The notes under the pieces are model-generated. The model saw only the letters and a list, made by a program, of their open reading frames with translations, was not told the origin of the DNA and did not search any database. 26,793 nt of DNA. It comes from Maricaulis sp048270095 (GTDB lineage Bacteria > Pseudomonadota > Alphaproteobacteria > Caulobacterales > Maricaulaceae). The DNA is taken from NCBI RefSeq assembly GCF_048270095.1, contig NZ_JBLWTL010000032.1:1-26793 (forward strand), read 5' to 3'. This document shows positions 1 to 8,259 of this stretch, piece after piece (position 1 is the stretch's first letter; each line of letters begins with the position of its first letter). Made by a program: the position numbers and the translations under genes.

Positions 1-645
1 CAAGCCCGCAAGGAAATGGGCCGTCAGCTCGCCCGCGAAATGCCGGTCGATGTCGACGTCATCATCCCGGTGCCCGATAGCGGCGTACCGGCCGCACTCG
101 GCTATTCGGAAGCCAGCGGCATCCCCTTCGAGCTGGGCATTATCCGCAGCCACTTCGTTGGCCGCACCTTTATCCAGCCCAATCAGGACCGGCGCGACAT
201 GTCGGTGCGGCTCAAGCACTCGGCCAATGCTGCAGCCGTTCGCGGCAAGCGGGTCCTGCTGATTGATGATTCGATCGTTCGCGGCACCACATCGCTGAAA
301 ATCGTGCGACTGATGCGCGAGGCCGGTGCCACGGAAGTCCATTTCCGCTCGGCCTGCCCGCCGATCAAGTTTCCCGACTTCTACGGTATCGACATGGCGG
401 GTCAGAAGGAATTGATCGCGGCGAATATGGATGTCGAGCAGATGGCAGCCAAGCTCGAGGCCGACAGCCTCGCCTTCCTCACCGTCGACGGCATGTATCA
501 GGCGATCACCGGCGGCCCGCGCAATGATCGCGCGCCACAGCTTTCAGATCACTATTTCACCGGCGATTACCCGACGCGTCTGATGGATCATGACCGTTCG
601 CTGTCGGCGAAGGAATTCCAACTCTCCCTATTGGTGGATGCATGA
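1..645 (+). CDS. purF: Amidophosphoribosyltransferase, C-terminal part (5' truncated by window)
   Basis: This is the C-terminal part of glutamine PRPP amidotransferase, which makes phosphoribosylamine in the first committed step of purine synthesis in the cytosol. The frame is open from base 1, so the gene begins upstream of the window and the N-terminal Ntn glutaminase domain is missing here. The type I phosphoribosyltransferase core is visible. The PRPP-binding loop reads VLLIDDSIVRGTTS (bases about 256-300), preceded by the family segments PVPDSGVPAALGY and IRSHFVGRTFIQP. The C-terminal stretch with GIDM and the AFLTVDGM segment also fits PurF. The stop overlaps the next gene's start as ATGA, so the downstream SDR is probably co-transcribed and translationally coupled. 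The identification is secure. Confidence 0.96.
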   Translation, partial: QARKEMGRQLAREMPVDVDVIIPVPDSGVPAALGYSEASGIPFELGIIRSHFVGRTFIQPNQDRRDMSVRLKHSANAAAVRGKRVLLIDDSIVRGTTSLKIVRLMREAGATEVHFRSACPPIKFPDFYGIDMAGQKELIAANMDVEQMAAKLEADSLAFLTVDGMYQAITGGPRNDRAPQLSDHYFTGDYPTRLMDHDRSLSAKEFQLSLLVDA

Positions 646-1352
646 CCGCAATTGATTTGACCGGCCGCGTCGCCCTGGTGACCGGTGCTTCGCGTGGTAT
701 TGGCCGCGCCATGGCACTCGAACTCGGCAAGGCCGGTGCCCACGTGATCGCCACCGCCCGTACCACCGGTGCCCTGGAAGAAGTCGATGACCTGATCCGC
801 GCTGCCGGCGGGTCCTCGACCCTGGTGCCGCTCGACCTGATGTCGAGCGACGGGATTGAGCAACTCGGCGCGATTGTCGAGGAGCGTTGGGGCAAGCTCG
901 ACATCCTGTTGGCCAATGCCGGCCAGCTCGGGGTTCTGACGCCGGCCGCGCAAATCAAGGCGAAGACCTGGAATGAGGTCATCGGCGTCAATCTGCTGGC
1001 TCCAGCCCGGTTGATCCGCGCCTTTGAAGCCTTGCTCATGAAGTCGGAGACCGGTGGACGTGCCGTCTTCATCTCATCAGGTGCGGCGACATCACGGCGT
1101 GCCTTCTGGGGCGCCTATGCGGCCAGCAAGGCCGGGCTCGACGCGCTGGTGCAATCCTGGGCTGACGAGCACAAGAATGATTCCCTGCGGATCAATCTGG
1201 TCTATCCCGGCGCCGTGCGCACGGTGATGCGCGCCAAGGCCTTCCCGGGTGAGGACGCGAATGCATTGCCGGAACCGGGCACATTATGGCCCCTGATCGC
1301 CGAGCTGGTCTCGGATGATTGCCAGCGTCACCGCGAAATCGTCAAAGCCTGA
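642..1352 (+). CDS. SDR family NAD(P)-dependent oxidoreductase (canonical)
   Basis: This is a 236-residue classical short-chain dehydrogenase/reductase, a soluble Rossmann-fold oxidoreductase. The cofactor loop TGASRGIG is at residues 14-21, ANAG at 91-94, the catalytic Ser near residue 146, and the YxxxK pair is Tyr159/Lys163 in YAASK. The substrate cannot be read from the sequence. The start codon overlaps the purF stop (ATGA), which argues for translational coupling. A purF-SDR pair is common in alphaproteobacteria, where the SDR has no clear link to purine synthesis. It converges on der, with a GC-rich hairpin in the gap. The family call is firm and the specific reaction unknown. Confidence 0.92.
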   Translation: MTAIDLTGRVALVTGASRGIGRAMALELGKAGAHVIATARTTGALEEVDDLIRAAGGSSTLVPLDLMSSDGIEQLGAIVEERWGKLDILLANAGQLGVLTPAAQIKAKTWNEVIGVNLLAPARLIRAFEALLMKSETGGRAVFISSGAATSRRAFWGAYAASKAGLDALVQSWADEHKNDSLRINLVYPGAVRTVMRAKAFPGEDANALPEPGTLWPLIAELVSDDCQRHREIVKA

Positions 1353-1357
1353 GCCTG

Positions 1358-1377
1358 GCCCGGGCCAAAGCCCGGGC
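1358..1377. terminator. GC-rich hairpin between convergent SDR and der
   Basis: Two copies of the self-complementary octamer GCCCGGGC (1358-1365 and 1370-1377) are separated by CAAA. They can form an 8-bp stem with a 4-nt loop just after the SDR stop and before the der stop. There is no clear U-tract on either side, so bidirectional termination is inferred from position and symmetry only. Confidence 0.5.
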
Positions 1378-1401
1378 TGTCAGCCTGATGTGTCTTCGAA
1401 G

Positions 1402-2799
1402 TCAGCGCTTCTTCGGGCCCGGCCCGCTGCCGCCGCGCTCATTGCCCGGCTCATTATCGACATAGGGATTCTTGCCGGCCTTGACGATCAAACGGATCGG
1501 CACGCCTGGCAGATCAAATGCCGTGCGCAAGCCATTGATCAGATAGCGCTTATAGCTATCCGGCAAATCGGCAGCGCGCGAACACATCAGCACGAAGGTC
1601 GGCGGGCGCGATTTGGTCTGGGTCAGATAGCGCGGCTTGATGCGGCGGCCATTGACGGCCGGCGGCGGGTGCCGCTCGATCATCTCATGCAGCCAGTCAT
1701 TGAGATCACGCGTCTTGACCTTGGCATCCCAATTGCGATGCAGGATGGACAGGGTCGGCATGATCTTGTCGAGGCCCTTGTTTTTCAGGGCCGAGATCGG
1801 CAGCAGCGGCGCGCCGGACATTTGCGGCAGCAGCCGGTCAAATTCCTCGCGCACTTCCTTGAGATAGGCTTCGCGGTCCGGCACGAGATCGAATTTGGAG
1901 ATCGCCACAGCGACAGCACGGCCTTCGGAGAAGGCCATGTCGGCCAGCTGGAGGTCCTGTTTTTCCAGGGGATGGCTGGCATCCATCAGAAGCAGCACGA
2001 CTTCAGAGAATTTGATCGCGCGCAGCGTATCGGCGACGCTCATCCGCTCGAGCCGGTCAGAGACCTTGCCCTTCTTGCGCAGGCCCGCCGTGTCGTGCAG
2101 ACGCACGCGGCGGCCATCCCAGAGCCAGTCGACGGCAATCGCGTCACGCGTAATGCCGGCCTCGGGGCCGGTGATCAGACGGTTTTCGCCGATCAGGCAA
2201 TTGATCAGGGTCGACTTGCCCGCATTGGGCCGGCCGATGACGGCGATGCGCAGGGGCGGCGAATCCGGGCGTGCCTTTGAGCTTTTCTGCGGCTGCTCAC
2301 CGATCGCATCGATGATGGCCTGATAAAGCTCGCTCATCCCCTCGCCATGGGCCGCAGAGATGGCCACCGGCTCACCCAGACCCAGGCTGTAGGAATCGAG
2401 CAGACCGGCCTGCCCGGCCCGGCCTTCAGCCTTGTTGGCCAGCAGGATGACGGGCTTGCCCGCCTTGCGCATGACTTCAGCGAAAGTCTGGTCAAGCGGC
2501 ATGATGCCGGCCCGCGCGTCGATCAGCAGAAGACAGATATCCGCATCCTTGATCGCGATCTCGGTCTGGGCGCGCATTTCCGCCTCCAGACCTTCCTTCT
2601 TCTCGTCATCATAGCCGGCGGTGTCGATCAGGCGCAGATCCATATCGCCCAGACGGCCCACGGCTTCGCGTCGGTCGCGCGTCACGCCCGGCCGGTCATC
2701 GACAATCGCCAGCGGCTTGCCCGCCAGGCGATTGAACAGCGTCGATTTTCCCACATTGGGCCGTCCGACGACGGCGATGCGGGGTATAAAATCAGTCAT
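1402..2799 (-). CDS. der: Ribosome biogenesis GTPase Der (EngA)
   Basis: Der is an essential tandem-GTPase that acts in maturation of the 50S ribosomal subunit. The 465 residues match the family. The first G domain has the P-loop GRPNVGKST at residues 12-20, and DTAGYDD follows. The second has GRPNAGKST near residue 190 and DTAGLRKKGK. The C-terminal KH-like domain includes the segment FVLMCSRAADLPDSYKRYL and ends with the usual GVPIRL...KNPY element. The specificity motifs are NKAE in domain 1 and SKFD in domain 2, so the usual N of NKxD is replaced by Ser in domain 2. It is the last gene of the yfgM-like > bamB > der operon, 11 bp after bamB. The start is an ATG at 2799. Confidence 0.96.
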   Translation of the reverse strand: MTDFIPRIAVVGRPNVGKSTLFNRLAGKPLAIVDDRPGVTRDRREAVGRLGDMDLRLIDTAGYDDEKKEGLEAEMRAQTEIAIKDADICLLLIDARAGIMPLDQTFAEVMRKAGKPVILLANKAEGRAGQAGLLDSYSLGLGEPVAISAAHGEGMSELYQAIIDAIGEQPQKSSKARPDSPPLRIAVIGRPNAGKSTLINCLIGENRLITGPEAGITRDAIAVDWLWDGRRVRLHDTAGLRKKGKVSDRLERMSVADTLRAIKFSEVVLLLMDASHPLEKQDLQLADMAFSEGRAVAVAISKFDLVPDREAYLKEVREEFDRLLPQMSGAPLLPISALKNKGLDKIMPTLSILHRNWDAKVKTRDLNDWLHEMIERHPPPAVNGRRIKPRYLTQTKSRPPTFVLMCSRAADLPDSYKRYLINGLRTAFDLPGVPIRLIVKAGKNPYVDNEPGNERGGSGPGPKKR

Positions 2800-2810
2800 G
2801 GATTTTTGGC

Positions 2811-4178
2811 CTATCGAAGCGCGAGCAGGCGCGCCTCATCGGTAACCACATAAACAGTCTCATTGGCAATCACCGGTGCCACAAAGACGGTCGCGCCCAA
2901 CGAGAACTGACGGATAATTTCGCCGTCATACGCATTGACCAGGACACCATCGCCGCTGCTTGAGGCCAGGAAAACCCGACCGCCCGCCAGCACAGGACCA
3001 GCCCAGGCAATGCGGTGCTTGCGCCGGTTCGGATTCTCGAACAGATCAAGCTGGGTGATCCAGTGAACCACGCCGGTATTGCGGTTGAGGCAGACCAGTT
3101 CGGCTTCGCTGGTGGTGACATAGAGGAAATCACCAGCGACCCATGGGGTGTGAAGACCACCGGCCGGCTGGGTCCAGATGCGCTCACCCGTCCGCAACTC
3201 GATCGCGACCAGCGTCCCTGAATGGCTCATCGCATACACGGTGCCGTCCAGGATAACCGGGCTGCCGGCGACGTCATTGATTTCCGACATGGCTGTCAGG
3301 CCAGCGCCGCGCGTGAGACTGTCGGACCAGACCGGATTGCCGTTCTGCACCCGCAGCGCCACCAGCTCGCCGGAGGCAAACGGGGCTACGACGATATCGC
3401 CCAGCACAGCCGGGCTGGGCCCGGTCAGCAGACGTGCGGTCTCAACGATGCCCTGATAGGTCCACAGGACCGATCCGGTCGCTGCATCAAGCGCGAGCAA
3501 TTCATTGTCATCGCTGGTGACAAAGACGCGGCCATCGGCAACCGTCGGCGCACCATGGAAGGGCACGAGCGTCTCGGTGCGCCAGACTTCAGCCCCCGTG
3601 GCCGCATCAAGGGCGACGAAGAAATTAAACCCCGTATGGGCGAAAACACGCCCTGAATCATGGGCCAGCCCGGAACCGAAGGACATACGGTCATAGCGAT
3701 TGGGCAATTCCAGCCGCACCGACCAGACTTCCTGCCCGGTCTCGGCATCGCGCGCAGAGATCTGGCCCGTGGCATCGCCAGCGAAGATATGACCGTCGGC
3801 GATAACCGGCCGGGCATTGAGGCGGCGGTCATTATTGGAACCCTGGCCAACAGACTGGCGCCAGGCGACAGCAAGATCGCCGCTCGCCTGGGTGTGCTGC
3901 AGCGCATGGGTCGGATAACCGCCCGGCTGAGGCCAGACCGTATTGACGTAGGCCGGCGGCAGCGTGACGGCAGGGATGTCCGCATCGGTACTGATCTGCA
4001 GCGTCTGCTCGAAACTCAGGATCGAGACGCGCCCATCGGTCGGTGCCGTGTCGCTATCCTCATTGCCGCCTGAGAGAAAATCAAAGGCGTCCATCGGATT
4101 GGGCACCGAAGAACAGGCCGCCAAAGGGGCCAGAACGAGGGCCAGAACGGCTGTACGCAAACGCTTTACATCAATCAT
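2811..4178 (-). CDS. bamB: Outer membrane protein assembly factor BamB-like lipoprotein (PQQ beta-propeller)
   Basis: This is a lipoprotein of the BAM complex, which inserts beta-barrel proteins into the outer membrane. It has 455 residues. A short signal peptide ends in a lipobox LAAC with the lipidated Cys at residue 22. After an acidic Ser-rich linker comes a beta-propeller built of PQQ-like repeats, visible as recurring GxVyAxDAxTGxxxW-type strands (DAETGQEVW, DAATGAEVW, DAATGSVLW, ELRTGERIW, NRNTGVVHW). The position between a YfgM-like gene and der matches the E. coli yfgM-bamB-der order, which supports BamB over a PQQ dehydrogenase. No dehydrogenase heme or calcium-site domain is seen. 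Its ATG lies 8 bp inside the end of the upstream gene. Confidence 0.92.
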   Translation of the reverse strand: MIDVKRLRTAVLALVLAPLAACSSVPNPMDAFDFLSGGNEDSDTAPTDGRVSILSFEQTLQISTDADIPAVTLPPAYVNTVWPQPGGYPTHALQHTQASGDLAVAWRQSVGQGSNNDRRLNARPVIADGHIFAGDATGQISARDAETGQEVWSVRLELPNRYDRMSFGSGLAHDSGRVFAHTGFNFFVALDAATGAEVWRTETLVPFHGAPTVADGRVFVTSDDNELLALDAATGSVLWTYQGIVETARLLTGPSPAVLGDIVVAPFASGELVALRVQNGNPVWSDSLTRGAGLTAMSEINDVAGSPVILDGTVYAMSHSGTLVAIELRTGERIWTQPAGGLHTPWVAGDFLYVTTSEAELVCLNRNTGVVHWITQLDLFENPNRRKHRIAWAGPVLAGGRVFLASSSGDGVLVNAYDGEIIRQFSLGATVFVAPVIANETVYVVTDEARLLALR

Positions 4179-4926
4179 CGCCCGAATCCCCGGCGCTAGC
4201 TTGTTCAGTCACTGTTTCGGTCTCGCTGCCAGCAGCGCCGTCGGCCGGCGCAGGCGCCGTGCTGTCAGGGATCGCCGGCACGCCGTCCGCGGCAATCAAT
4301 GCCAGGCCTTCCATGGCCCGCCGGGCCACACCCTGCGGGGCATCGAAACTGGTCGAAAGGAATTGGTACTCGCGCTGAGCGCGCTCCCTGTCGCCGGCGC
4401 GAAGAGCTGCAACCGCGATCGCCTCGCGTGCCAGATGCCGATAGGGCGAGGTCGCCGTTGTCAGAGGTGTCAGGCGAATCTCGACATCGCTGAAGCTCAG
4501 CGTCTCCCACAGCGCCCAGACAGCCCTCAGACTGGCGAGATCGCGGATTAGCGGCTCGCCGGAGCGCGATGCGGCCTGCTCGTAGAAGGCGGCCGCAGCG
4601 ACATTGTCGCCAGCCTCAAGCGCCATGGCGGCACGTTGCATCAGCGCCAGGGTCGCATAGGATCCGGTTCCGGTTTCAACCAGGGTGTCAAAGCTGGACG
4701 CGGCCTGCGCCGCCCGGTTGGCCTCCAGCGCATTGATCGCCACTTCATAGGCATCCGAGGACTGCTCGCGCGTTGAGGTCTGCCACGCGTGCCAGCCTTG
4801 ATAGCCAGCGGTTCCAACGATGATCGCAGCGGCAACACCGAGCACAAGCGGGCCGAATTGGCGCACCAGATCCTGGTATTTGTCCCTGCGAAGTTCCTCG
4901 TCAACTTCTTCGAAAATATCGACCAC
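4171..4926 (-). CDS. YfgM-like tetratricopeptide protein, single TM (SecYEG/BAM-associated)
   Basis: This 251-residue membrane-anchored protein resembles YfgM, an ancillary SecYEG partner thought to link translocation to periplasmic chaperones. The N-terminus is charged (FEEVDEELRRDKYQDLVRQFG) and is followed by one TM segment at about residues 27-46. The Ala-rich helical remainder looks like degenerate TPR hairpins and ends in an acidic Pro/Ala tail. The start is a GTG at 4926: no in-frame ATG lies between the preceding in-frame stop and this codon, and a GGAG lies 10 nt upstream. It overlaps bamB by 8 bp and heads the operon with bamB and der, the same order as in E. coli. The exact partner is inferred from synteny. 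Confidence 0.8.
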   Translation of the reverse strand: MVDIFEEVDEELRRDKYQDLVRQFGPLVLGVAAAIIVGTAGYQGWHAWQTSTREQSSDAYEVAINALEANRAAQAASSFDTLVETGTGSYATLALMQRAAMALEAGDNVAAAAFYEQAASRSGEPLIRDLASLRAVWALWETLSFSDVEIRLTPLTTATSPYRHLAREAIAVAALRAGDRERAQREYQFLSTSFDAPQGVARRAMEGLALIAADGVPAIPDSTAPAPADGAAGSETETVTEQASAGDSGDD

Positions 4927-4951
4927 GTCGAAGCGGCTCCATGCTTATGGG

Positions 4952-4973
4952 ATAATATCCGCGCGACCCTAGC
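4952..4973 (-). promoter_or_regulatory. Possible promoter of yfgM-like/bamB/der operon
   Basis: On the minus strand a TATTAT (-10-like, 4952-4957) lies about 25 nt upstream of the GTG start. It is preceded after about 16 bp by a weak -35-like GTGGAC. The short gap to panB makes this the likely place for the promoter, but the -35 match is poor. Confidence 0.3.
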
Positions 4974-5000
4974 GTCCACGCGCCCAAGCGGCAACAGACC

Positions 5001-5828
5001 TCAACCGTCAATACGCTTCAGCGTGTAGACCTCGTCGCCCGAGGGAAAGCTGCGATCACGCACTTCGCTGGCATAGCGCGCGACAGCGGCATCCGTGCGC
5101 TCGGCCATATTGTCATAGCGCTTGACGAATTTGGGCGTCCAGTCGAACACGCCCAGCATGTCCTGGGTCACCAGGATCTGTCCGTCGCAATGGCCCGATG
5201 CGCCGATACCAATGGTCGGCACTTTGACAGCCTGCGTGATTTCGCGTGCCAATTCCTCATCGACGCCCTCGATCACGATCGCAAAGGCGCCGGCCTTCTC
5301 CGCAATGACCGCCTCTTCGATGACGCGGGCACGCTCGGCGCCGGTCTTGCCCTTGGCCTTGAAGCCGCCCTCGGCCAGTGCCGCCTGCGGGCGCAAGCCG
5401 ACATGACCGATCACCGGGATGGAGCGCTGTGCCATGAATTCGATCGTTTCGCCGGCATAGGTGCCGCTCTCGATCTTGATCGCCTGGCAGCCGGTCTCGC
5501 TCATGATACGGGCCGCATTCTCAAACGCCTGCTGCGGTGATTTCTCATAGCTGCCAAAGGGCATGTCGACGGCGACCAGTGCCCGGCGCGCCCCGCGCAT
5601 TACCGCCTGCCCGTGCAGGATCATCATGTCGAGGGTCACACCGATCGTGCTCGCAAGGCCGTGAACGACCATGCCGACACTGTCGCCGACCAGTAACAGG
5701 TCACAATGCGGATCGAGCAATCGCGCCATCGGTGCATCATAGGCGGTCAGGCAGACCAGGGGCTCGCCCCCCTTGCGCGCACGGATATCGGCGGCAGTGA
5801 TACGTCGGGTCTGGGTCTGGGCGGACAT
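5001..5828 (-). CDS. panB: 3-methyl-2-oxobutanoate hydroxymethyltransferase
   Basis: PanB adds a hydroxymethyl group from 5,10-methylene-THF to alpha-ketoisovalerate, giving ketopantoate for pantothenate/CoA synthesis. The 275 residues match the family. Visible motifs are LTAYDAPMARLLD near the N-terminus, the metal-binding GDSVGMVVHG, VAVDMPFGSYE, IKIESG, VIGHVGLRPQ, the catalytic-site EGVDEELA and IGIGASGHCDGQILV. The frame is open 25 codons further to 5903. The ATG at 5828 was chosen because it begins the conserved TRRITAADIRARKG region and has GAGAGG about 10 nt upstream. No panC or panD lies nearby, so it stands alone between the yfgM operon and an ECF sigma module. Confidence 0.95.
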   Translation of the reverse strand: MSAQTQTRRITAADIRARKGGEPLVCLTAYDAPMARLLDPHCDLLLVGDSVGMVVHGLASTIGVTLDMMILHGQAVMRGARRALVAVDMPFGSYEKSPQQAFENAARIMSETGCQAIKIESGTYAGETIEFMAQRSIPVIGHVGLRPQAALAEGGFKAKGKTGAERARVIEEAVIAEKAGAFAIVIEGVDEELAREITQAVKVPTIGIGASGHCDGQILVTQDMLGVFDWTPKFVKRYDNMAERTDAAVARYASEVRDRSFPSGDEVYTLKRIDG

Positions 5829-5944
5829 GGGGGTGGCCTCTCGGGGGGGCTGGGACTGCCGCGAGACTAGCGCACCATGCTGCAGTGCAAAAGTCTCGAG
5901 CACTCCGGCCCGAAAAACCTGTTCCCGCCTTTGCCGGTCAGGCT

Positions 5945-6286
5945 TCAGGCGAGCCGGCGCGGCAGGATCAGCGCCACCATCCCCAGCGCCACAGCCATGG
6001 CGAGCGCCGCCAGGGATTCCGGCGACATCAGAAAGGCAAAGTTCGCTATCAGCCCGTCTGCCGGGATCTGGACCTGGGTGAAGACACCTTCCAGCTGGGT
6101 TCCGGCAATCGCCGAACCGATCGAGCCGGCACCACCGAGCATCAGGGCGCGCTTGCGATCAGGATGCGAGAGCCGGGCCACAACCTTGGCCGCGAAGGCA
6201 TCGGCCTCGGCTGTTTCGTTCAAAGGCTCTGCAGCCTCCGCAAAGGCGGCCTTGAGCCGTTGGTCAAAGGCATCATTCATGGTCAT
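5945..6286 (-). CDS. Small membrane protein, candidate anti-sigma factor (module A)
   Basis: This is a 113-residue protein with no recognised family. A charged, Ala/Glu-rich N-terminal half (about residues 1-50, including DAFAAKVVARLSHPDRKRA) is followed by a Gly/Ala-rich hydrophobic stretch near 51-65 and a clear TM helix at the C-terminus (SLAALAMAVALGMVALILP). Its start overlaps the sigma gene stop as ATGA, and GGAGGTGA sits 7 nt upstream, which fixes the start at 6286. Translational coupling to an ECF sigma gene plus membrane anchoring suggests an anti-sigma factor. The zinc-binding HxxxCxxC motif of common anti-sigma factors is absent. The role is inferred from context only. Confidence 0.7.
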   Translation of the reverse strand: MTMNDAFDQRLKAAFAEAAEPLNETAEADAFAAKVVARLSHPDRKRALMLGGAGSIGSAIAGTQLEGVFTQVQIPADGLIANFAFLMSPESLAALAMAVALGMVALILPRRLA

Positions 6287-6825
6287 GACGCGATCACCTC
6301 CGCTTGGGCAAAATAGGCCTGCAATTTGGCACGCCCGCGATTGACATGCGACTTGATGGTCCCCAGCGGCATGCCGGTCGCCTCGGCGGCTTCCGAATGC
6401 GACATACCGCAAGAATAACACATCACCACCGCCACTCGCTCTTCTTCTTTCAATGTGGTGAGGGCGCGGTCGAGATCAACCACATTGCCCATATCCCGGG
6501 GCGCCTCACTATCGTCCATACCGCTGCCGAAACGCTCCATCGCCCTGTCTGTCGATTTGCGCTTGCGCGCCGATTTGAGGAATTCCGTATAAGCGATCGA
6601 GCAGAGCCAGGATTTAAAGCTGCCGGTACCAAGGAAACTGCCGACCTTCTCGAAGGCCCGGATGAATGTGTCCTGGGCGAGATCATCGGCAAGGGCGTGA
6701 TTACGGCACATGCGGTGCAACATGCCGCGCACCACGCCCTGATGGCGCCGGACCAGCTCTCCGAAGGCGGCGACGTTTTTCGTCGCCATCACCAGAGCTG
6801 TCAGTTCCTCGTCCGACGCCTTCAT
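6283..6825 (-). CDS. ECF-family RNA polymerase sigma factor (module A)
   Basis: This 180-residue sigma-70 family factor of the extracytoplasmic-function group redirects RNA polymerase to a small regulon. Region 2 spans about residues 18-90 and includes FGELVRRHQGVVRGMLHRMC, DDLAQDTFIRAFEK and FKSWLCSIAY. Region 4 (about 120-172) has the helix-turn-helix SHSEAAEATGMPLGTIKSHVNRGRAKL. Regions 1 and 3 are missing, as usual in this group. The frame extends two codons further to a TTG at 6831. The ATG at 6825 is preferred because AGGGA lies at SD distance and overlaps the upstream gene's TAG. The gene sits 11 bp after a three-TM protein and overlaps the candidate anti-sigma gene. A paralogous module lies at 7936-9198. 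Confidence 0.93.
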   Translation of the reverse strand: MKASDEELTALVMATKNVAAFGELVRRHQGVVRGMLHRMCRNHALADDLAQDTFIRAFEKVGSFLGTGSFKSWLCSIAYTEFLKSARKRKSTDRAMERFGSGMDDSEAPRDMGNVVDLDRALTTLKEEERVAVVMCYSCGMSHSEAAEATGMPLGTIKSHVNRGRAKLQAYFAQAEVIAS

Positions 6826-6836
6826 CCCCAAAGTCC

Positions 6837-7220
6837 CTATTCAGCGTCTTTTTTGGAACCGAACAGGCCGAAGCCCATCAAAACCAGGCCGATAAAGCCC
6901 GGGAAGGCCGCGATACCGGTCATAACGGTGAAGGCTTCCTGCGCATCTTCATCAACACCCGAGATTGTCCACCCAAGAGCGATGAATGCGATCGCGACGG
7001 CCAGCAAGATTGCGCCGGATTTGAGATCGCCATTGCTGTCCTTGCGCGGCATGCCCAGGGCCCGGACCAGTTCCGGTGTCACCTGCTGGCCGGCACGAAT
7101 GGCCTCTTCAACCGTGCTGAGCGCGGCTTTGCGTTTTTGTGTTCCGCCATTGATAGCAATGAAGACAATGGCAACCACCATCGCAAACATGCCCAGCGGG
7201 ACCATAATCTCTACACCCAT
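6837..7220 (-). CDS. Three-TM small membrane protein, DUF6249-like (module A)
   Basis: This is a 127-residue integral membrane protein with hydrophobic helices at about residues 6-24, 68-86 and 102-120. The cytoplasmic-looking loop after TM1 holds AGQQVTPELVRAL (43-55), reminiscent of DUF6249 proteins. The frame is open to 7295, but the ATG at 7220 is chosen because GGAGGTTGAT immediately precedes it and the longer N-terminus is not hydrophobic. It is first in a module with an ECF sigma factor 11 bp downstream. The equivalent gene in the second module has the same layout and AGKEPPAELIASL at 45-57. The function is unknown; it might sense an envelope signal or shape sigma activity. Confidence 0.78.
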   Translation of the reverse strand: MGVEIMVPLGMFAMVVAIVFIAINGGTQKRKAALSTVEEAIRAGQQVTPELVRALGMPRKDSNGDLKSGAILLAVAIAFIALGWTISGVDEDAQEAFTVMTGIAAFPGFIGLVLMGFGLFGSKKDAE

Positions 7221-7300
7221 ATCAACCTCCATAACCGTGCGGCACCACGCCGCCTCATATCGATAAGATGCATCCCGACCCGCAAACGGATGCACAGACG

Positions 7301-7858
7301 TCAGCCAATGATGGCAACACCAAACAAGTACATGTGAACATTGATGATTATCAGAGCGAGCAAGGCGCCCAGCACGATCGCTGTCAGGTCACCGCCCCAG
7401 CCCTTGACCACCGGCGGCGGCGTTTCACGCAGGCAGGCGGAGACATAGGTGATGCTCGACCAGACTAAAAACCCGCCAAACAACAGCATCGCCGATAATT
7501 CACCATTGGCGAGAAGATGCGCACCCGACCAGAGCGCGACACCGGCCAGCATGGGATGCCGCACGACACGCCGGATATGGCCGGGCGCGTAGGCCGACAT
7601 CAGAAGGATGAGCGAGAGCGGCACCACCAGGAAGGCAACATGCCGGCTCCAGATCGGCGGCATCCAGACGACAACGGGCGGATGGGCGATGATCTTGCCG
7701 TAGATCAAAAGCCCGAAACCGATCAGCGACAGCGCCGTGTAAATCAGCTTGTAGGGCATCTCGCCCAGCCCCGCCTTGAGCCGAGGGCGCAATCCGGGAA
7801 TGACCTGCAGCGAATGCACGCCCAGAAACAAGATCAGTCCAGCTGCCAGTATCAACAT
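7301..7858 (-). CDS. NnrU family membrane protein
   Basis: This 185-residue polytopic protein matches the NnrU family. It opens with a TM helix containing GVHSLQVIPGLRPRLKAGLGE, followed by helices around LIYTALSLIGFGLLIYGK, the HVAFLVVPLSLILLMSAYAPG segment, and RRVVRHPMLAGVALWSGAHLLANG, the conserved Pro/His core shared with isoprenylcysteine methyltransferase-like proteins. It ends with a final TM. NnrU was named from nitric oxide-related gene clusters, but many members occur without denitrification genes, as here, and the activity is not established. It lies between two paralogous ECF sigma modules on the same strand. The ATG at 7858 begins at the first hydrophobic helix. Confidence 0.88.
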   Translation of the reverse strand: MLILAAGLILFLGVHSLQVIPGLRPRLKAGLGEMPYKLIYTALSLIGFGLLIYGKIIAHPPVVVWMPPIWSRHVAFLVVPLSLILLMSAYAPGHIRRVVRHPMLAGVALWSGAHLLANGELSAMLLFGGFLVWSSITYVSACLRETPPPVVKGWGGDLTAIVLGALLALIIINVHMYLFGVAIIG

Positions 7859-7935
7859 GTCGCCCCCCGCGTTTCGCAGCGACTATAGGCGATTCATCAG
7901 CTCAGAAACGGAAAACCTGCAAAACGATCCGCTGG

Positions 7936-8259
7936 CTAGAGCAGTCGCTGGACCCAGGACGGCAAGTGGACGGTGCGCGTCGCCAGATAATAGCCCGCCA
8001 GGGCCACCAGCCCCGTCGCCGTCAGCATCAGGGCGGCCTGCCCGATTGTTGCCGGCAGGTTCAGCACCAGGATCACGAGGATGGGTCGCAGCAGCAGGAG
8101 CGCAACGAATACGCCGAGACCGGCGAGCGCGGCGCGGGCCAGCCCCAATTGCAGCCGGCGCCGGGCAATGCGCTGCATCGTGGCGGCACGGAAAGCCTGA
8201 TCGATAACCGGCGCCTCGCCAGCCTCGAAAAACGCCTTGAGCGGATCAGTTTTCATCAT
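7936..8259 (-). CDS. Small two-TM protein, candidate anti-sigma factor (module B)
   Basis: This is a 107-residue protein with no recognised family. A short charged N-terminus (about 1-38, ending IARRRLQLG) is followed by two hydrophobic helices (ALAGLGVFVALLLLRPILVILVL and ALMLTATGLVALAGYYLA) and a short basic tail. The frame is open to 8307. The ATG at 8259 is chosen because GGGAG lies 6 nt upstream and the extra residues lie inside the sigma gene; a second ATG follows directly at 8256. It overlaps the end of the sigma gene by 14 bp. Position and topology match the module A protein at 5945-6286. It also lacks HxxxCxxC. The anti-sigma role is inferred from context. Confidence 0.68.
   Translation of the reverse strand: MMKTDPLKAFFEAGEAPVIDQAFRAATMQRIARRRLQLGLARAALAGLGVFVALLLLRPILVILVLNLPATIGQAALMLTATGLVALAGYYLATRTVHLPSWVQRLL

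Noticed and set aside
1315..2280. Long plus-strand frame opposite der
   Set aside because: It is wholly antisense to a firmly identified der gene, and its translation has no family features; GC-rich codon bias creates such shadows.
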